Source: Fen-1058 sp964398185 (GTDB taxonomy: Bacteria > Chloroflexota > Anaerolineae > Fen-1058). Taken from it: a stretch of 64,000 nt of DNA. The notes under the pieces were generated by a model. That model was not told where the DNA came from and searched no databases. It was given only the letters and a program-made list of their open reading frames with translations. Position numbers and translations under genes: made by a program. The DNA lies in contig CAYNML010000014.1 of the NCBI GenBank assembly GCA_964398185.1, positions 23,762 through 87,761 of the forward strand. Direction: 5' to 3'. The first letter of the stretch is position 1. Each line of letters opens with the position of its first letter. Shown here piece by piece: positions 1-8,359 of the stretch.

Positions 1-35
1 GATTTTTGATTTTCGATTTCTGATTTTGGATTCTT
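1..35. repeat. AT-rich GATTTTN-type short tandem repeat
   Basis: An AT-rich stretch of repeated GATTTTN words in an otherwise GC-rich window. A similar run in the opposite orientation (AAAAATCAAAAATCC) lies at the 5' end of znuC near 24155-24172, so this is probably an interspersed low-complexity repeat rather than part of a gene. Confidence 0.4.
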
Positions 36-70
36 GAACCTGCGCCGCCCTTCCGGTCAGGTGAAACGCG

Positions 71-76
71 GTATAA
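71..76 (+). promoter_or_regulatory. Candidate -10 element upstream of tsaE
   Basis: A perfect TATAAT lies about 110 bases before tsaE. No convincing -35 hexamer is present at 16-18 bases upstream, so this is only a candidate promoter for the tsaE-tsaB-rimI genes. Confidence 0.35.
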
Positions 77-103
77 TTTCGACGCATTCGACCGTCACCA
101 GCA

Positions 104-156
104 AGCGGGTTTCTACCGGTCGAATGCGCTCATCAGGCAGCGGCGGAGAAACCCGC
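104..156. repeat. Palindromic repeat, GGGTTTCT family, copy 1
   Basis: Two arms, GCGGGTTTCT and AGAAACCCGC, are exact reverse complements about 32 bases apart. Similar arms (ATCGGGTTTCT and AGAAACCCGAT) occur at 21620-21679 and 59650-59705, always between genes. The transcribed copy could fold in the leader of tsaE. Confidence 0.5.
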
Positions 157-188
157 CTGCTGCGGCAAAATATCCGAAAGATTCTGGC

Positions 189-689
189 ATGCCGATTCTT
201 GATCCCAACGTGGTTGAGTTTGTCAGCGGCAGTCCGGCGCAGACCGCGCGCCTGGGCGAGCGGCTGGGCAAGCTGCTGCGCGGCGGCGAAGTCATTTGTC
301 TTGAGGGCAATCTGGGCGCGGGCAAGACGTGCCTGGCGCAGGGCATCGGGCGCGGGTGGGGCGCGACGGACGATCTCACCAGCCCGACGTTCACGCTGAT
401 TCACGAACTGCGCCGCGCGCCGGACAAGGCGCACCTGTATCACGTCGATCTCTATCGCATCGAGCGCGAGGCCGAAGCGTGGATGCTGGGCCTGACCGAC
501 TTGATGGACTCGACGGCCAGTGTGCTGATCGAATGGCCGGAACGCGCGCCGTCGCTGCTGCCGCCCGATCGGTTGTGGATCAGGTTGGAATTCCTGGACG
601 ACACGCGCCGCCGCCTGTCGTTCAACGCGACAGATGACGTTCATCTGGAATTGTTGAGCGCGTTCAAGAAGAGCGCGTTTGGAATCTAG
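189..689 (+). CDS. tsaE: tRNA threonylcarbamoyladenosine biosynthesis ATPase TsaE
   Basis: TsaE is the P-loop ATPase of the TsaBDE complex, which makes the t6A modification at position 37 of ANN-decoding tRNAs. The 166-residue protein has the Walker A motif GNLGAGKT (residues 40-47), the family motif SPTF (65-68), HVDLYRI (85-91) and IEWPE (114-118), all expected for TsaE. Length is normal for the family. It is followed by tsaB and rimI, a common bacterial neighbourhood. The ATG is chosen because the protein begins just before the conserved core. Confidence 0.95.
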   Translation: MPILDPNVVEFVSGSPAQTARLGERLGKLLRGGEVICLEGNLGAGKTCLAQGIGRGWGATDDLTSPTFTLIHELRRAPDKAHLYHVDLYRIEREAEAWMLGLTDLMDSTASVLIEWPERAPSLLPPDRLWIRLEFLDDTRRRLSFNATDDVHLELLSAFKKSAFGI

Positions 690-696
690 GGTGGAT

Positions 697-1365
697 ATGA
701 TTCTAGCCATCGATACCGCCACACGCCGCGCTGGGCTGGCCGTGCATGACGGCCATACCGTGCGCGCAGAATTGACGTGGGACACCAGCGATCATCATAC
801 AGTGGAGTTGATGCCCCGCCTCGTGGAAGTGCTTGAGCAGATCAATGTGGCGATCGATCAGATCAGCGGCCTCGGCGTCTCGATCGGTCCCGGCTCGTTC
901 ACGGGCGTGCGCGTGGGCGTGGCCGCGGCTAAGGGGCTGGCGCTGGCGCGCAACATCCCGATCGTCGGTGTGCGCTCGACGGACATCCTCGCCTATGCGC
1001 TGCCGTGGTGCCCGCCGCCGCTGGTGGTGGTGGTGCGCGCGGGGCGCGGACGCTGGATCGCGGCGCGGTATATCAAAGATGAAGAGTGGCAGCAGGACGG
1101 CGATTTCGCGCTGACCACGGCGGACATGATCGGCGCGGACTGGGAAATGACGACGACCTTGTGTGGTGAACTCTCCGCGAGCGAACAAAAAACCGTGCAG
1201 CTGCGCTGGGGCGATCGGGTCCAGCTGTTACCGCCGGCGTTCTCATTGCGCCGCGCCGGCTTTCTGGCGGAGATCGCCTGGCAGCGAATTCGCGCGGGAC
1301 GGATCGATGATGTGGCCGCGCTGCAACCGATCTATCTCGCGCCCGATCAGAAGGTGGCCGCATGA
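697..1365 (+). CDS. tsaB: tRNA threonylcarbamoyladenosine biosynthesis protein TsaB
   Basis: TsaB is the inactive ASKHA-fold paralogue that scaffolds TsaD and TsaE in t6A synthesis. The 222-residue product begins MILAIDTAT and has the GPGSFTGVRVGVAAAKGLA-type segment around residues 64-82, diagnostic for TsaB. An in-frame ATG lies 18 bases upstream inside the tsaE end, but the chosen start places the beta strand of the fold at the N terminus. The gene follows tsaE by 7 bases and overlaps rimI by four bases (ATGA), implying translational coupling. TsaD is not in this window. Confidence 0.93.
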   Translation: MILAIDTATRRAGLAVHDGHTVRAELTWDTSDHHTVELMPRLVEVLEQINVAIDQISGLGVSIGPGSFTGVRVGVAAAKGLALARNIPIVGVRSTDILAYALPWCPPPLVVVVRAGRGRWIAARYIKDEEWQQDGDFALTTADMIGADWEMTTTLCGELSASEQKTVQLRWGDRVQLLPPAFSLRRAGFLAEIAWQRIRAGRIDDVAALQPIYLAPDQKVAA

Positions 1366-1967
1366 TCGAGAGTGTGCCGCCCTATCGGGTGGAGCCGATG
1401 CGCTGGGACGACGTGCCGCAGGTCATGGCCATCGAGCGCAAATCGTTTACGCTGCCGTGGTCGGATTACACCTATCGGCACGAGATACTGGAGAACCGCA
1501 ACGCGCACTATTTTGTCGCACGGCGCATGGATGGGTGGATCAGCAAGCCGGTCTCGTGGTGGGGGCGCTTGTTCAAGCGTGAAGTGCGAGCGCCGATTGT
1601 CGGCTACGGCGGCTTTTGGATCGTAGTCGACGAGGCGCACATCAGCACGATTGCTTCCGACGAAAAGTGGCGTGGGCACGGCATCGGCGAGTTGATGCTG
1701 CTGGCGATGGTGGAGCGCAGCATCGAGCTGGGCGCGCACGAGGTGACGCTGGAAGTGCGCGTGTCCAACACGGTGGCGCAGAGCCTGTATCGCAAGTACG
1801 GCTTTGAAGTGGTGGGGCGGCGGCCTGGCTACTATCGCGACAACAACGAGGACGCCGATTTGATGACGGTAACCGGCATTCACACGGCAGAGTATCAGGC
1901 GAAGCTTAAGGCGCTGCGCGAGGCATTGGAAGATCGCTTGCGGCGGGACAGCGGGCGTTCAATATAA
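1362..1967 (+). CDS. rimI: Ribosomal protein S18 alanine N-acetyltransferase-like GNAT
   Basis: A GNAT-family N-acetyltransferase, assigned as RimI from its place right after tsaE-tsaB. RimI acetylates the N-terminal alanine of ribosomal protein S18. The acetyl-CoA pyrophosphate-binding loop RGHGIG is at residues 104-109, and the late GNAT segment SLYRKYGFEVVGRRPGYY lies at about 141-158. At 201 residues it is longer than typical RimI (about 150). Extra sequence falls around 60-80 (a Trp/Lys-rich insertion) and at the C terminus, so substrate preference may differ. Confidence 0.85.
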   Translation: MIESVPPYRVEPMRWDDVPQVMAIERKSFTLPWSDYTYRHEILENRNAHYFVARRMDGWISKPVSWWGRLFKREVRAPIVGYGGFWIVVDEAHISTIASDEKWRGHGIGELMLLAMVERSIELGAHEVTLEVRVSNTVAQSLYRKYGFEVVGRRPGYYRDNNEDADLMTVTGIHTAEYQAKLKALREALEDRLRRDSGRSI

Positions 1968-1975
1968 ACGGCAAT

Positions 1976-2105
1976 GTCATTCCCGCGTGCCGCTGGCGGG
2001 AATCCAGAGGTTTGTTTGCGCGATTTCCTCACAAGCAAGGCTGGATGCCCGATACGCCCTGTCCGCAAAGCGGGGGCGCGCCTGGCGAAAACACTCGGGC
2101 ATGAC
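1976..2105. repeat. Interspersed repeat family A, copy 1
   Basis: The element starts GTCATTCCCGCGTGC, continues GGCGGGAATCCAG, and later has CTGGATGCCCGA and ends CTCGGGCATGAC. The left half is a small palindrome (CATTCCCGC / GCGGGAATC) and the right half another (GATGCCCGA / TCGGGCATGA). It lies between convergent genes. At least eight related copies occur elsewhere in this window. Confidence 0.8.
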
Positions 2106-2121
2106 GAAGGAACGGAAGCCC

Positions 2122-2565
2122 CTACGTTTTCCGCGCGGCTTTTTCAGCCTCAACGGCTTTGATCATTTCCAACTGCGTTTGAGCGCTGACGCGCCATTTG
2201 GGATTGCCGGGCAGGGTGAGGTAGTGCTCGTAGTCGGCAATTGCTTCCGGAATCTCATTGCGTGATTGATGCGCCAGCGCCCGGTTGAACCACGCTTCGT
2301 GCCAGTGCGGCGCTAATTCGATCACGCGCGTGAGGTCCTTCACCGCCCGATAGTAATTCTCCAATTCGCGCCAGTACAACACCCCACGGCTGTACAAGGC
2401 CGATACGTAGATCGGATGCAGATCGATCGCCTTGCTGAAGTCATTCACCGCCATTTGATATTCGCGCCGGTCGCCGCTGAGGTTGCCGAAGTGGCGATGG
2501 AAGCGTCCACGCCAGAAGTACAGCGCGGCGCGCAGGCGGTTGATGGGGCGGGTGGCGGCGGGCAT
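2122..2565 (-). CDS. Small tetratricopeptide repeat protein
   Basis: A 147-residue protein made largely of TPR helices, for example the stretch around residues 45-115 with AIDLHPIYVSALYSRGVLY and VIELAPHWHEAWFNRALAH. TPRs mediate protein-protein contacts. There is no signal peptide or membrane helix, so it is probably cytoplasmic. It stands alone, convergent with rimI across a family A repeat. Partner and function are unknown. Confidence 0.75.
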   Translation of the reverse strand: MPAATRPINRLRAALYFWRGRFHRHFGNLSGDRREYQMAVNDFSKAIDLHPIYVSALYSRGVLYWRELENYYRAVKDLTRVIELAPHWHEAWFNRALAHQSRNEIPEAIADYEHYLTLPGNPKWRVSAQTQLEMIKAVEAEKAARKT

Positions 2566-2694
2566 GTAGAGATTATACGCCGAATTGCCAACTTCAGGTC
2601 CCGGCCCAACTCTGTTTCTGTTGCCGGACTTTCCTTTTGCGCCGCTTCTGCTAGAATTGAAGCGCGCTGTACCTAGTCCAAGCCATGTGACATT

Positions 2695-2784
2695 GTGACC
2701 GAACCGGCTGCTCCTTTACGCACCTTCACCAAGCTGACCGACGAAGCGCTCGCCGTGCAGCAGGCGAAACTGCTGGGGCTGTAA
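2695..2784 (+). CDS. Possible 29-residue ORF or gene remnant
   Basis: A GTG-started reading frame encodes VTEPAAPLRTFTKLTDEALA and nine more residues, ending KLLGL before TAA. The wording looks protein-like (amphipathic, coding-type composition), but there is no clear ribosome binding site and no match I recognise. It may be the surviving start of a decayed gene. The rest of the 345-base interval before the next gene shows nothing I can name. Confidence 0.2.
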   Translation: MTEPAAPLRTFTKLTDEALAVQQAKLLGL

Positions 2785-2910
2785 GGGGTAGGGTGTTGCC
2801 AGTCCGATCGGCTGCCAGATCAGTTGAGACGCGGAAGCCGATCGGGTGGGGTGATCTCCGCAGGCGCTCATCCAGAGAGAATGTTTCAGGGCTGCATGAA
2901 GGAGCTTGAC

Positions 2911-3840
2911 ATGTTGAAGCGATTTGGCCGAAGTGCGCTTCTGATCGTCGCCGTGGCCGTGATGGTGTTGTGCGTGGGCGGCATCTTTGGCGCGTGGGGC
3001 ATTAGCAGCGCCGTCTCGAATTTTACGCTGAAGGTGTTCTCGGTGATTCAGGGCGGCGTCATGGTGGTCGATACGGCGGCCGGGCGCGTGAATGATCTGG
3101 TGCAGACGGCGCGCACGGAAGTGCAACAGACCGCTGAGACTATCAACACGGCGTCCAGCAATTTGCAGGAAAATCATCCGGTCTTGACGGCGCTCAACGA
3201 GCGCCTGGAAACGCGCCTGGGGCCGACGGTCGATAAGGTGCAGGAGACGCTGGCCCCCGTGCATGATGTCCTGGTTTCGGTCAGCAGTGCGGTGAGCTTC
3301 GCCAATTCGATCCCCTTTATTGCCGAACGCGCCCCGCGTCTCGATCAGCTGGATCAGACCCTGTCGCGGCTGAGCTCGCTGGGCGCCGATGTCAAACAGC
3401 TGCGCACCATGCTCAACGCCGCAGTGACGGAGCAGGCCGATCGGTTGACGCAGAGCGTGGCCACGGCGTTGACCCATCTGACGAGCCGCATCGACAGCGG
3501 CCTGGCCAACATCCAGAGCGAAGTGCAGGCGCTGCAGGCTGAACTCGCGGCGTTGCAAGCGCGCCTCCAGACGCTTCAGTCGGTGTTGTTGTTGATCTTC
3601 AATTTGATCGCTTTGCTGATGACTTTGTTGTACATCTGGGTGATCTACTCGCAGGTGGTGGTCATCCGCCAACACTGGCCGCCCCCGGCCAGCGCGGCGG
3701 TCAATCCGGTTGCGCCTGCACCGATCGAGCCGCCTGTGGCCGCGCCGGTTGTTGATCAGCCTCCGGCAGAAACCGCTGAAGCAAGTGCGGCGCCACCCGG
3801 CGACAGCACGGCGTCCGCTCAACCGGCGCAGGCGGAATAA
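2911..3840 (+). CDS. Two-TM coiled-coil membrane protein, unknown function
   Basis: The 309-residue product has a hydrophobic helix at about residues 8-30. A long alanine/glutamine/leucine-rich helical region follows (about 50-220, coiled-coil-like, resembling methyl-accepting or DUF948-type rods). A second membrane helix lies at about 225-250, and the C-terminal tail is proline/alanine-rich. GAAGGAG six bases before the ATG fixes the start, rejecting a reading frame open 87 bases further upstream. Topology suggests an extracytoplasmic rod between two membrane anchors. No catalytic motif is visible. Confidence 0.7.
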   Translation: MLKRFGRSALLIVAVAVMVLCVGGIFGAWGISSAVSNFTLKVFSVIQGGVMVVDTAAGRVNDLVQTARTEVQQTAETINTASSNLQENHPVLTALNERLETRLGPTVDKVQETLAPVHDVLVSVSSAVSFANSIPFIAERAPRLDQLDQTLSRLSSLGADVKQLRTMLNAAVTEQADRLTQSVATALTHLTSRIDSGLANIQSEVQALQAELAALQARLQTLQSVLLLIFNLIALLMTLLYIWVIYSQVVVIRQHWPPPASAAVNPVAPAPIEPPVAAPVVDQPPAETAEASAAPPGDSTASAQPAQAE

Positions 3841-4199
3841 TTCAGGTAACGCCGCCGTCTGCCAGCACGATGGGCCGCGGCGCATCGACCTCGCGCCGCA
3901 CGACGCGCCGCACGACGCGCCGCCGCCAAAAATCTATCTCCGACCGGAAGGCGTTCCGGCCGAAGTTGGTGCAAGGCGCCAAGGGGAAAGCTGATTTTCG
4001 TGATGTTGATTCCGCTGGCGATCGGGCGGCTGATCAAATCGCACTCGCCTGATGTCGCCGCCGAGTATCAACCGGTGCTGAACAAAGTCGCCAGCATTTC
4101 GCTGCTGCGCCTGCTGGTTACCGTGCTGGGCGTGTGGCGGCTGCCACGGCGGCTGCCCCAAAGACCGATTCAGCGCTACGCCGGACGGCGGGCCGGGCT

Positions 4200-4390
4200 T
4201 AAACTACTTATGCGCGGGCTACAAGGCGTTTTTTGAGTATATCGATCAGCCGCTGCAATTGATGGTCCGTTTGTTACGGCAGAACCGCGCGCGATTAGAC
4301 GTGGCAGGAGTTGTTGGCGAAACCCGGCCGTAACGATCCGTGCCCGTGCGGCAGCGGCCAGAAGTAGAAGAACTGTCACGGACGCGAACG
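4200..4390 (+). pseudogene. Decayed C-terminal end of a radical-SAM maturase-like protein with SEC-C motif
   Basis: One frame reads LCAGYKAFFEYIDQPLQLM. After a frameshift, the next reads ELLAKPGRNDPCPCGSGQK, then a TAG stop, then KNCHG. GRNDPCPCGSG..KNCHG is the zinc-binding SEC-C tail, here split by the stop where tyrosine or phenylalanine is usual. The preceding CxGYKxFF...M segment resembles the end of anaerobic sulfatase-maturase-type SPASM enzymes. Upstream bases 3841-4199 hold no intact gene, only fragments with a hydrophobic stretch near 4000-4140. The family assignment is inference; the broken SEC-C is seen directly. Confidence 0.6.
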
Positions 4391-4451
4391 AACTTCGTCA
4401 CGTAGGAGTGAGCGGAGACAGACACCACACTGCTAAAGGAGGCAGGAACGT

Positions 4452-5024
4452 ATGTTAGGACGCAATCGACGTGAGGAGCGCCGCGAAGAGCGGCGGGACG
4501 ATCGCGGCGGACCCCTGGGGGGCGGCCGCGGCGGCGGAAACCGGTATCAGATGGTGCAGAAGATGGTCTCGATCGGCGACGATTTCTGGATCGAGAACGA
4601 GCGCGGCGAGCGTGTCTTCCGCGTGGACGGCAAGGCGCTGCGCGTGCGCCAGACGCTGATCTTTGAGGATGCGCACGGCCAGGAACTGTGCAAGATTCAG
4701 GAGCGGATGGTGGCGGTGCGCGAGACGATGGCCATCGAAGGCTCCGGCGGCGTGCCGAGCGCGACGATCAAGAAGGCGCTGATTACGCCGCTGCGCGAGC
4801 GCTTTGTGCTGAACATTGCCGGCGGGCCGGATATCGAGATTCAGGGCAACATCCTCGATCACGAATACACCTTCGAGCAGGGCGGGCACAGGATTGCGGA
4901 GACCTCCAAGAAGTGGTTCCGCCTGCGCGATTCGTACGGCGTGGAGATCGATCCGGGCCAGAACGACATTCTGATCCTAGCCGCGACCGTCGCCATCGAC
5001 ATGATGGTGCATCCGACGCGGTAA
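4452..5024 (+). CDS. LURP-one-related (tubby C2-like) family protein
   Basis: A 190-residue protein with an Arg-rich, Gly-rich N-terminal tail (residues 1-30) followed by a beta-rich domain. That domain has the LOR pattern: YQMVQKMVSIGDDFWIENE, then FRVDGKALRVRQTLIFED, then the late strand with FEQGGHRIAETSKKWFRLRDS. The family is related to tubby and phospholipid-scramblase folds; its bacterial function is not established. A strong AAAGGAGG ends eight bases before the ATG. It precedes a membrane-channel-like gene by about 70 bases, possibly in one transcript. Confidence 0.85.
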   Translation: MLGRNRREERREERRDDRGGPLGGGRGGGNRYQMVQKMVSIGDDFWIENERGERVFRVDGKALRVRQTLIFEDAHGQELCKIQERMVAVRETMAIEGSGGVPSATIKKALITPLRERFVLNIAGGPDIEIQGNILDHEYTFEQGGHRIAETSKKWFRLRDSYGVEIDPGQNDILILAATVAIDMMVHPTR

Positions 5025-5092
5025 GACGACACCAGCCTTGGCGGTGACGGGACTGACCCCGTGACCGTCGCCATCTAATCAGGAGGAATCTC

Positions 5093-6622
5093 ATGGACTT
5101 ACAGCAGACCCTCAACAATATCGGGCAGTTGCTGGTACAAGTGTTGTATGCCGGCATCGTTTTGTTTGTCGGCTGGGTCATTGCCAAGCTGGTGGCGGTG
5201 CTGGTGGGCAAGCTGCTGCACTGGCTGAAGCTGGACGAACGGCTGAGCAAAGCGGCCGGCGAAACCAAAGTGCCGCCGTTGGAAAAACTGCTCACGCTGG
5301 CGGCCTACTATCTGATTCTGTTGTTCGCCGTCGTCGCCGCGCTGCAGGTGTTGGGGTTGACCATCATCACCCAGCCGTTGAACGCGCTGCTGAGCGCAAT
5401 CTTTGCGTATGTCCCGAATTTGATTGCGGGCGGCGTGGTGATCTTTGTGGCGTGGCTGGTCGCGACGATTCTGCGCGCCATCGTGCGCGGCTTCCTCGAA
5501 TCGACCAAGATTGACAAGAAAATTGGCGATGCGGCCGCGGTGAAGGATTGGCCGCTGGCGCGCGCCGTGGGCGAGGTGGTGTACTGGCTGATCTGGCTGC
5601 TGTTCCTGCCTATCATCTTTGCCGCCTTCGGGCTGACGGCGTTGATCGCGCCGGTGATGAATCTGCTCAATCAACTGCTGGGCTGGATTCCGAATCTGAT
5701 CGTGGCGGCGCTGATCGTGATCGTGGGCTGGTTCATCGCCCGCATCGTGCAGCGCATTGCAGCCAGTTTCTTCGCGGCGCTGGGCACGGATAAGCTGGCG
5801 GATCGCATCGGCCTGTCGAAGTACATGGGCAAGATGACACTGTCGGCGCTGATCGGATATATCGTGTTCATCCTGATCATGATTCCGATCATCATCGCGG
5901 CGTTGGAAGCATTGGGCCTCGCTGCGCTGACTGCGCCAATCGTTGCCATGCTGACCGCCGTCCTGGTAGCGATTCCGGTCCTGATTATGGCGGCGTTGGT
6001 CATCGTGGTGGCCTACTTTGTGGGCCGCGTGGTGGGCGACTTTGTGACGCAGTTCCTGGCGGGCCTGGGCTTTGACAATATCCTCGTGAAGCTGGGGCTG
6101 GCCAAGGAAGGTCCCAAGGACAAGCGGACGCCGAGTCAAGTGGTGGGCTGGCTGGTCATGATCGGCATCATCCTGGCGGCGGCCTTGAGCGCCTTTACGA
6201 TGCTGCATCTGGATCCGCTGGCGCAGCTGTTGTCGGGCTTTATCATCCTGGTAGCGAACATCATCATCGGCTTGCTGATGTTTGGCGTGGGATTGTGGCT
6301 TGCCACGTGGGCCGCCAACTTCATCATCGAGTCGGATTGGCCGCACAAGTATTTCCTGGCGCTGGTGGCGCGCATCGCCATCATCACGCTGGCGCTGTTT
6401 ATGGCGCTGACGCAGATGGGCCTGGCCAATTCGATCATCAACTTGGCGTTTGGCATCCCGCTCATTGGCGTGGCGTTGGCCATCGGGCTGGCGTTTGGCC
6501 TGGGCGGGAAGGAAGCTGCCGCGAAGCAGTTGGATCAGTGGCAAATCCAGATGAAGGAAGTCGACGAGAAACTGGCCGCGCACCTGCCGGAGCCGCAGCA
6601 GCCTGATCAACCGCAAAGCTAA
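5093..6622 (+). CDS. MscS-related membrane protein with repeated TM-helix domains
   Basis: A 509-residue, extremely hydrophobic protein. About five copies of a helix-pair unit occur, each with a pattern like NLIVAALIVIVGWFIARIV followed by a short charged stretch such as LGTDKLADRIGL. This is the conserved TM-helix repeat found at the N terminus of some MscS-family channels and in CmpX-like proteins. The MscS beta domain itself is absent, so a true gated channel is unproven. AGGAGG sits just before the ATG. A full-length antisense ORF is a composition artefact. Confidence 0.85.
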   Translation: MDLQQTLNNIGQLLVQVLYAGIVLFVGWVIAKLVAVLVGKLLHWLKLDERLSKAAGETKVPPLEKLLTLAAYYLILLFAVVAALQVLGLTIITQPLNALLSAIFAYVPNLIAGGVVIFVAWLVATILRAIVRGFLESTKIDKKIGDAAAVKDWPLARAVGEVVYWLIWLLFLPIIFAAFGLTALIAPVMNLLNQLLGWIPNLIVAALIVIVGWFIARIVQRIAASFFAALGTDKLADRIGLSKYMGKMTLSALIGYIVFILIMIPIIIAALEALGLAALTAPIVAMLTAVLVAIPVLIMAALVIVVAYFVGRVVGDFVTQFLAGLGFDNILVKLGLAKEGPKDKRTPSQVVGWLVMIGIILAAALSAFTMLHLDPLAQLLSGFIILVANIIIGLLMFGVGLWLATWAANFIIESDWPHKYFLALVARIAIITLALFMALTQMGLANSIINLAFGIPLIGVALAIGLAFGLGGKEAAAKQLDQWQIQMKEVDEKLAAHLPEPQQPDQPQS

Positions 6623-6640
6623 GGGCTGCTCGATCGGGGC

Positions 6641-6671
6641 TTGAATGTCGCTCGCCGCTCTGTGCTAAAAT
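6641..6671 (+). promoter_or_regulatory. Weak promoter candidate for the lipid kinase gene
   Basis: TTGAAT is followed after 19 bases by TAAAAT, about 45 bases before the lipid kinase ATG. Spacing is longer than ideal, so confidence is low. Confidence 0.3.
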
Positions 6672-6714
6672 CGCCGGGGCGGCGAGCGATACTTTTTCCT
6701 GCAGGAGCAATGCT

Positions 6715-7614
6715 ATGAACTTCAAGCGCGTGCACGTCATTGTGAATCCGGCCTCGGGCAAAGATCAACCCATTCTAAAAACGCTGAACGGCGTGTTCCG
6801 TGCGGCGGGCATCGATTGGGATGTTTACATCACCAAGCAGGGCGGCGATGCGCGACGGCTGGCGAATGAGGCCGTGCAGGCCGGCGCGGATGCCGTGGCC
6901 GTGTATGGCGGCGACGGCACGGTGGCCGAAGTGGCGGCGGGTTTGTTCAACAGCGAGATGCCGCTGGTGATATTGCCCGGCGGCACGACGAATGCCACTG
7001 CCCGGTCGATGGGGATTCCGATCGAGTTGGCCGAGGCCGCCCAGCTGCTGGTCGATCCTAACGCGCAGGTGCGCATCACCGATATTCTGCAGGTGGGTGA
7101 CACTTTCTTCTTCGGTGTGGTGGCCCTGGGCATTCCGGGCGAAGTGGCCGTGATGGCCGATCGGGACGCCAAAGATCGCCTGGGCAATTTGGCTTATGCG
7201 TGGTCGGCGGTCAAAGCCACGGTGCATGCGCCCAACTCCACTTACCTGATCACCCTCGACGGGCAGGACCTGCACAGCCACGGCGTGATCTGCCTCATCC
7301 AGAATCAGCGCGCCGGGCTGGCTCATTTGAAGCAGCCAGTCAATGCCAGTGATGGCTTGTTGGATGTGATGGTCTTTCAGGATGAAAGCCTGCGCACCGT
7401 GGCGAAAGCCGCCGGCAATGTGCTGCTGCGCAACGAGAACCTGGTGCCCGTGGAGCACTGGCAGGGCCGCGAGGTGACCGTCGTCAGTGAGCCGGCGCAG
7501 GCCATTCAGGCCGACGGTGAAGTGCTGCCAGCCGGCAGCGTAACCGCGCGCGTGGTGCCGAGCGCCGTGCGTTTTGTCGTGCCGGGTGATGCGCCGGCCG
7601 CGAAAGGCAAGTAA
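6715..7614 (+). CDS. Diacylglycerol/lipid kinase family protein (YegS/DagK type)
   Basis: A 299-residue lipid kinase of the DAGK catalytic superfamily, transferring phosphate from ATP to a diacylglycerol or related lipid at the inner membrane. Motifs are VNPASGKDQ near residue 11, the nucleotide-binding VYGGDGTVAEVA around 64-75 and LPGGTTNATARSMGIP around 86-101. Length matches the family. CAGGAG precedes the ATG by about seven bases. It follows the MscS-related gene on the same strand with about 90 bases between. Confidence 0.92.
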   Translation: MNFKRVHVIVNPASGKDQPILKTLNGVFRAAGIDWDVYITKQGGDARRLANEAVQAGADAVAVYGGDGTVAEVAAGLFNSEMPLVILPGGTTNATARSMGIPIELAEAAQLLVDPNAQVRITDILQVGDTFFFGVVALGIPGEVAVMADRDAKDRLGNLAYAWSAVKATVHAPNSTYLITLDGQDLHSHGVICLIQNQRAGLAHLKQPVNASDGLLDVMVFQDESLRTVAKAAGNVLLRNENLVPVEHWQGREVTVVSEPAQAIQADGEVLPAGSVTARVVPSAVRFVVPGDAPAAKGK

Positions 7615-7639
7615 CGGGCCGCGCGCTGCGCGGAGAAAA

Positions 7640-7762
7640 ATCCAACCGCGTCCCTATTTGAAGCTGCTGGCGTTGACCGCCGTTGTTGGCCTGATCGGCG
7701 CTGTGATGACGTTCGTCTTCAGGGTGTTGGTGCACCAGGAACAGTCGCTGCTCTGGGAATAA
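7640..7762 (+). pseudogene. Possible N-terminal remnant of a ClC-type chloride channel
   Basis: Conceptual translation gives PYLKLLALTAVVGLIGAV then a second hydrophobic run and VLVHQEQSLLWE before a stop. This resembles the first helix of bacterial ClC transporters. The following 240 bases to about 8000 stay GC-rich but are broken in all frames. It sits directly before another truncated transporter gene, so the region looks like a graveyard of transporter pieces. The ClC assignment is tentative. Confidence 0.3.
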
Positions 7763-8011
7763 GCGGCGCAAGCGGTGGGAGTGTTGCGGGGGCCTGCGCG
7801 CTGGCTATCACCTGACAACCAACCCTTAGCGCAGATTGCTCTGGCAGTGCTGGTGTGCTCCCGCTGGCTGTGCGTAACCATCCAACGGCTGGGAACGGCG
7901 GATTGTCACGCAATCTGGCGGCAGGCGAGGATCATGGTCTGCCGTTGTTGGGTTTGCCTTTCGCTCTCGTTGCATCTACAATCAGCCTAGTCGCTGAAGA
8001 GCACCACGCCT

Positions 8012-8359
8012 ATGACCGATTCAGCCTTCGTTGCCGTCCACCCCTGGATTCCGGCGCTCGCTGCATTGAAGACGTATCAGCGATCTTGGCTCAGCAAGGA
8101 CCTGGTGGCGGGGCTGGTGCTGACGGCGATTCTTGTGCCGGTGGGCATGGCTTACACCGCAGCCGCCGGTCTGCCCGCAATCTACGGCCTGTCCGCCACC
8201 ATCGTGCCGCAGATCGCGTATGCCATCTTCGGATCGAGCCGCATCCTGGTGTTGGGGCCTGACTCATCACGGGCGGCGGATGCGCTCTCGGACCTTGACG
8301 ATGAATTGCAGCCGGCCGGCCTTGAACTGTGCTTTGCCGAAATGGACGAGCCGCTATGA
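8012..8359 (+). pseudogene. SulP sulfate permease gene with internal deletion
   Basis: The 115-residue ORF joins two ends of a SulP anion transporter. Residues 1-86 are the N terminus (WLSKDLVAGLVLTAILVPVG, then a segment ending SSRILVLGPDSS). Residues 88-115 (ADALSDLDDELQPAGLELCF, then AEMDEPL) match the last part of the cytoplasmic STAS domain. Intact SulP proteins have about 550 residues, so about 450 including nearly all membrane helices are missing, yet the junction stays in frame. Transport function is not plausible. The stop overlaps the next ATG (ATGA), so it may now act as a translational leader. Confidence 0.75.

Noticed and set aside
5099..6616. A 505-codon minus-strand ORF opposite the MscS-related gene
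   Set aside because: Its composition (very rich in His, Arg, Gln, Asp) is that of the reverse complement of hydrophobic codons. There is no ribosome site or homology.
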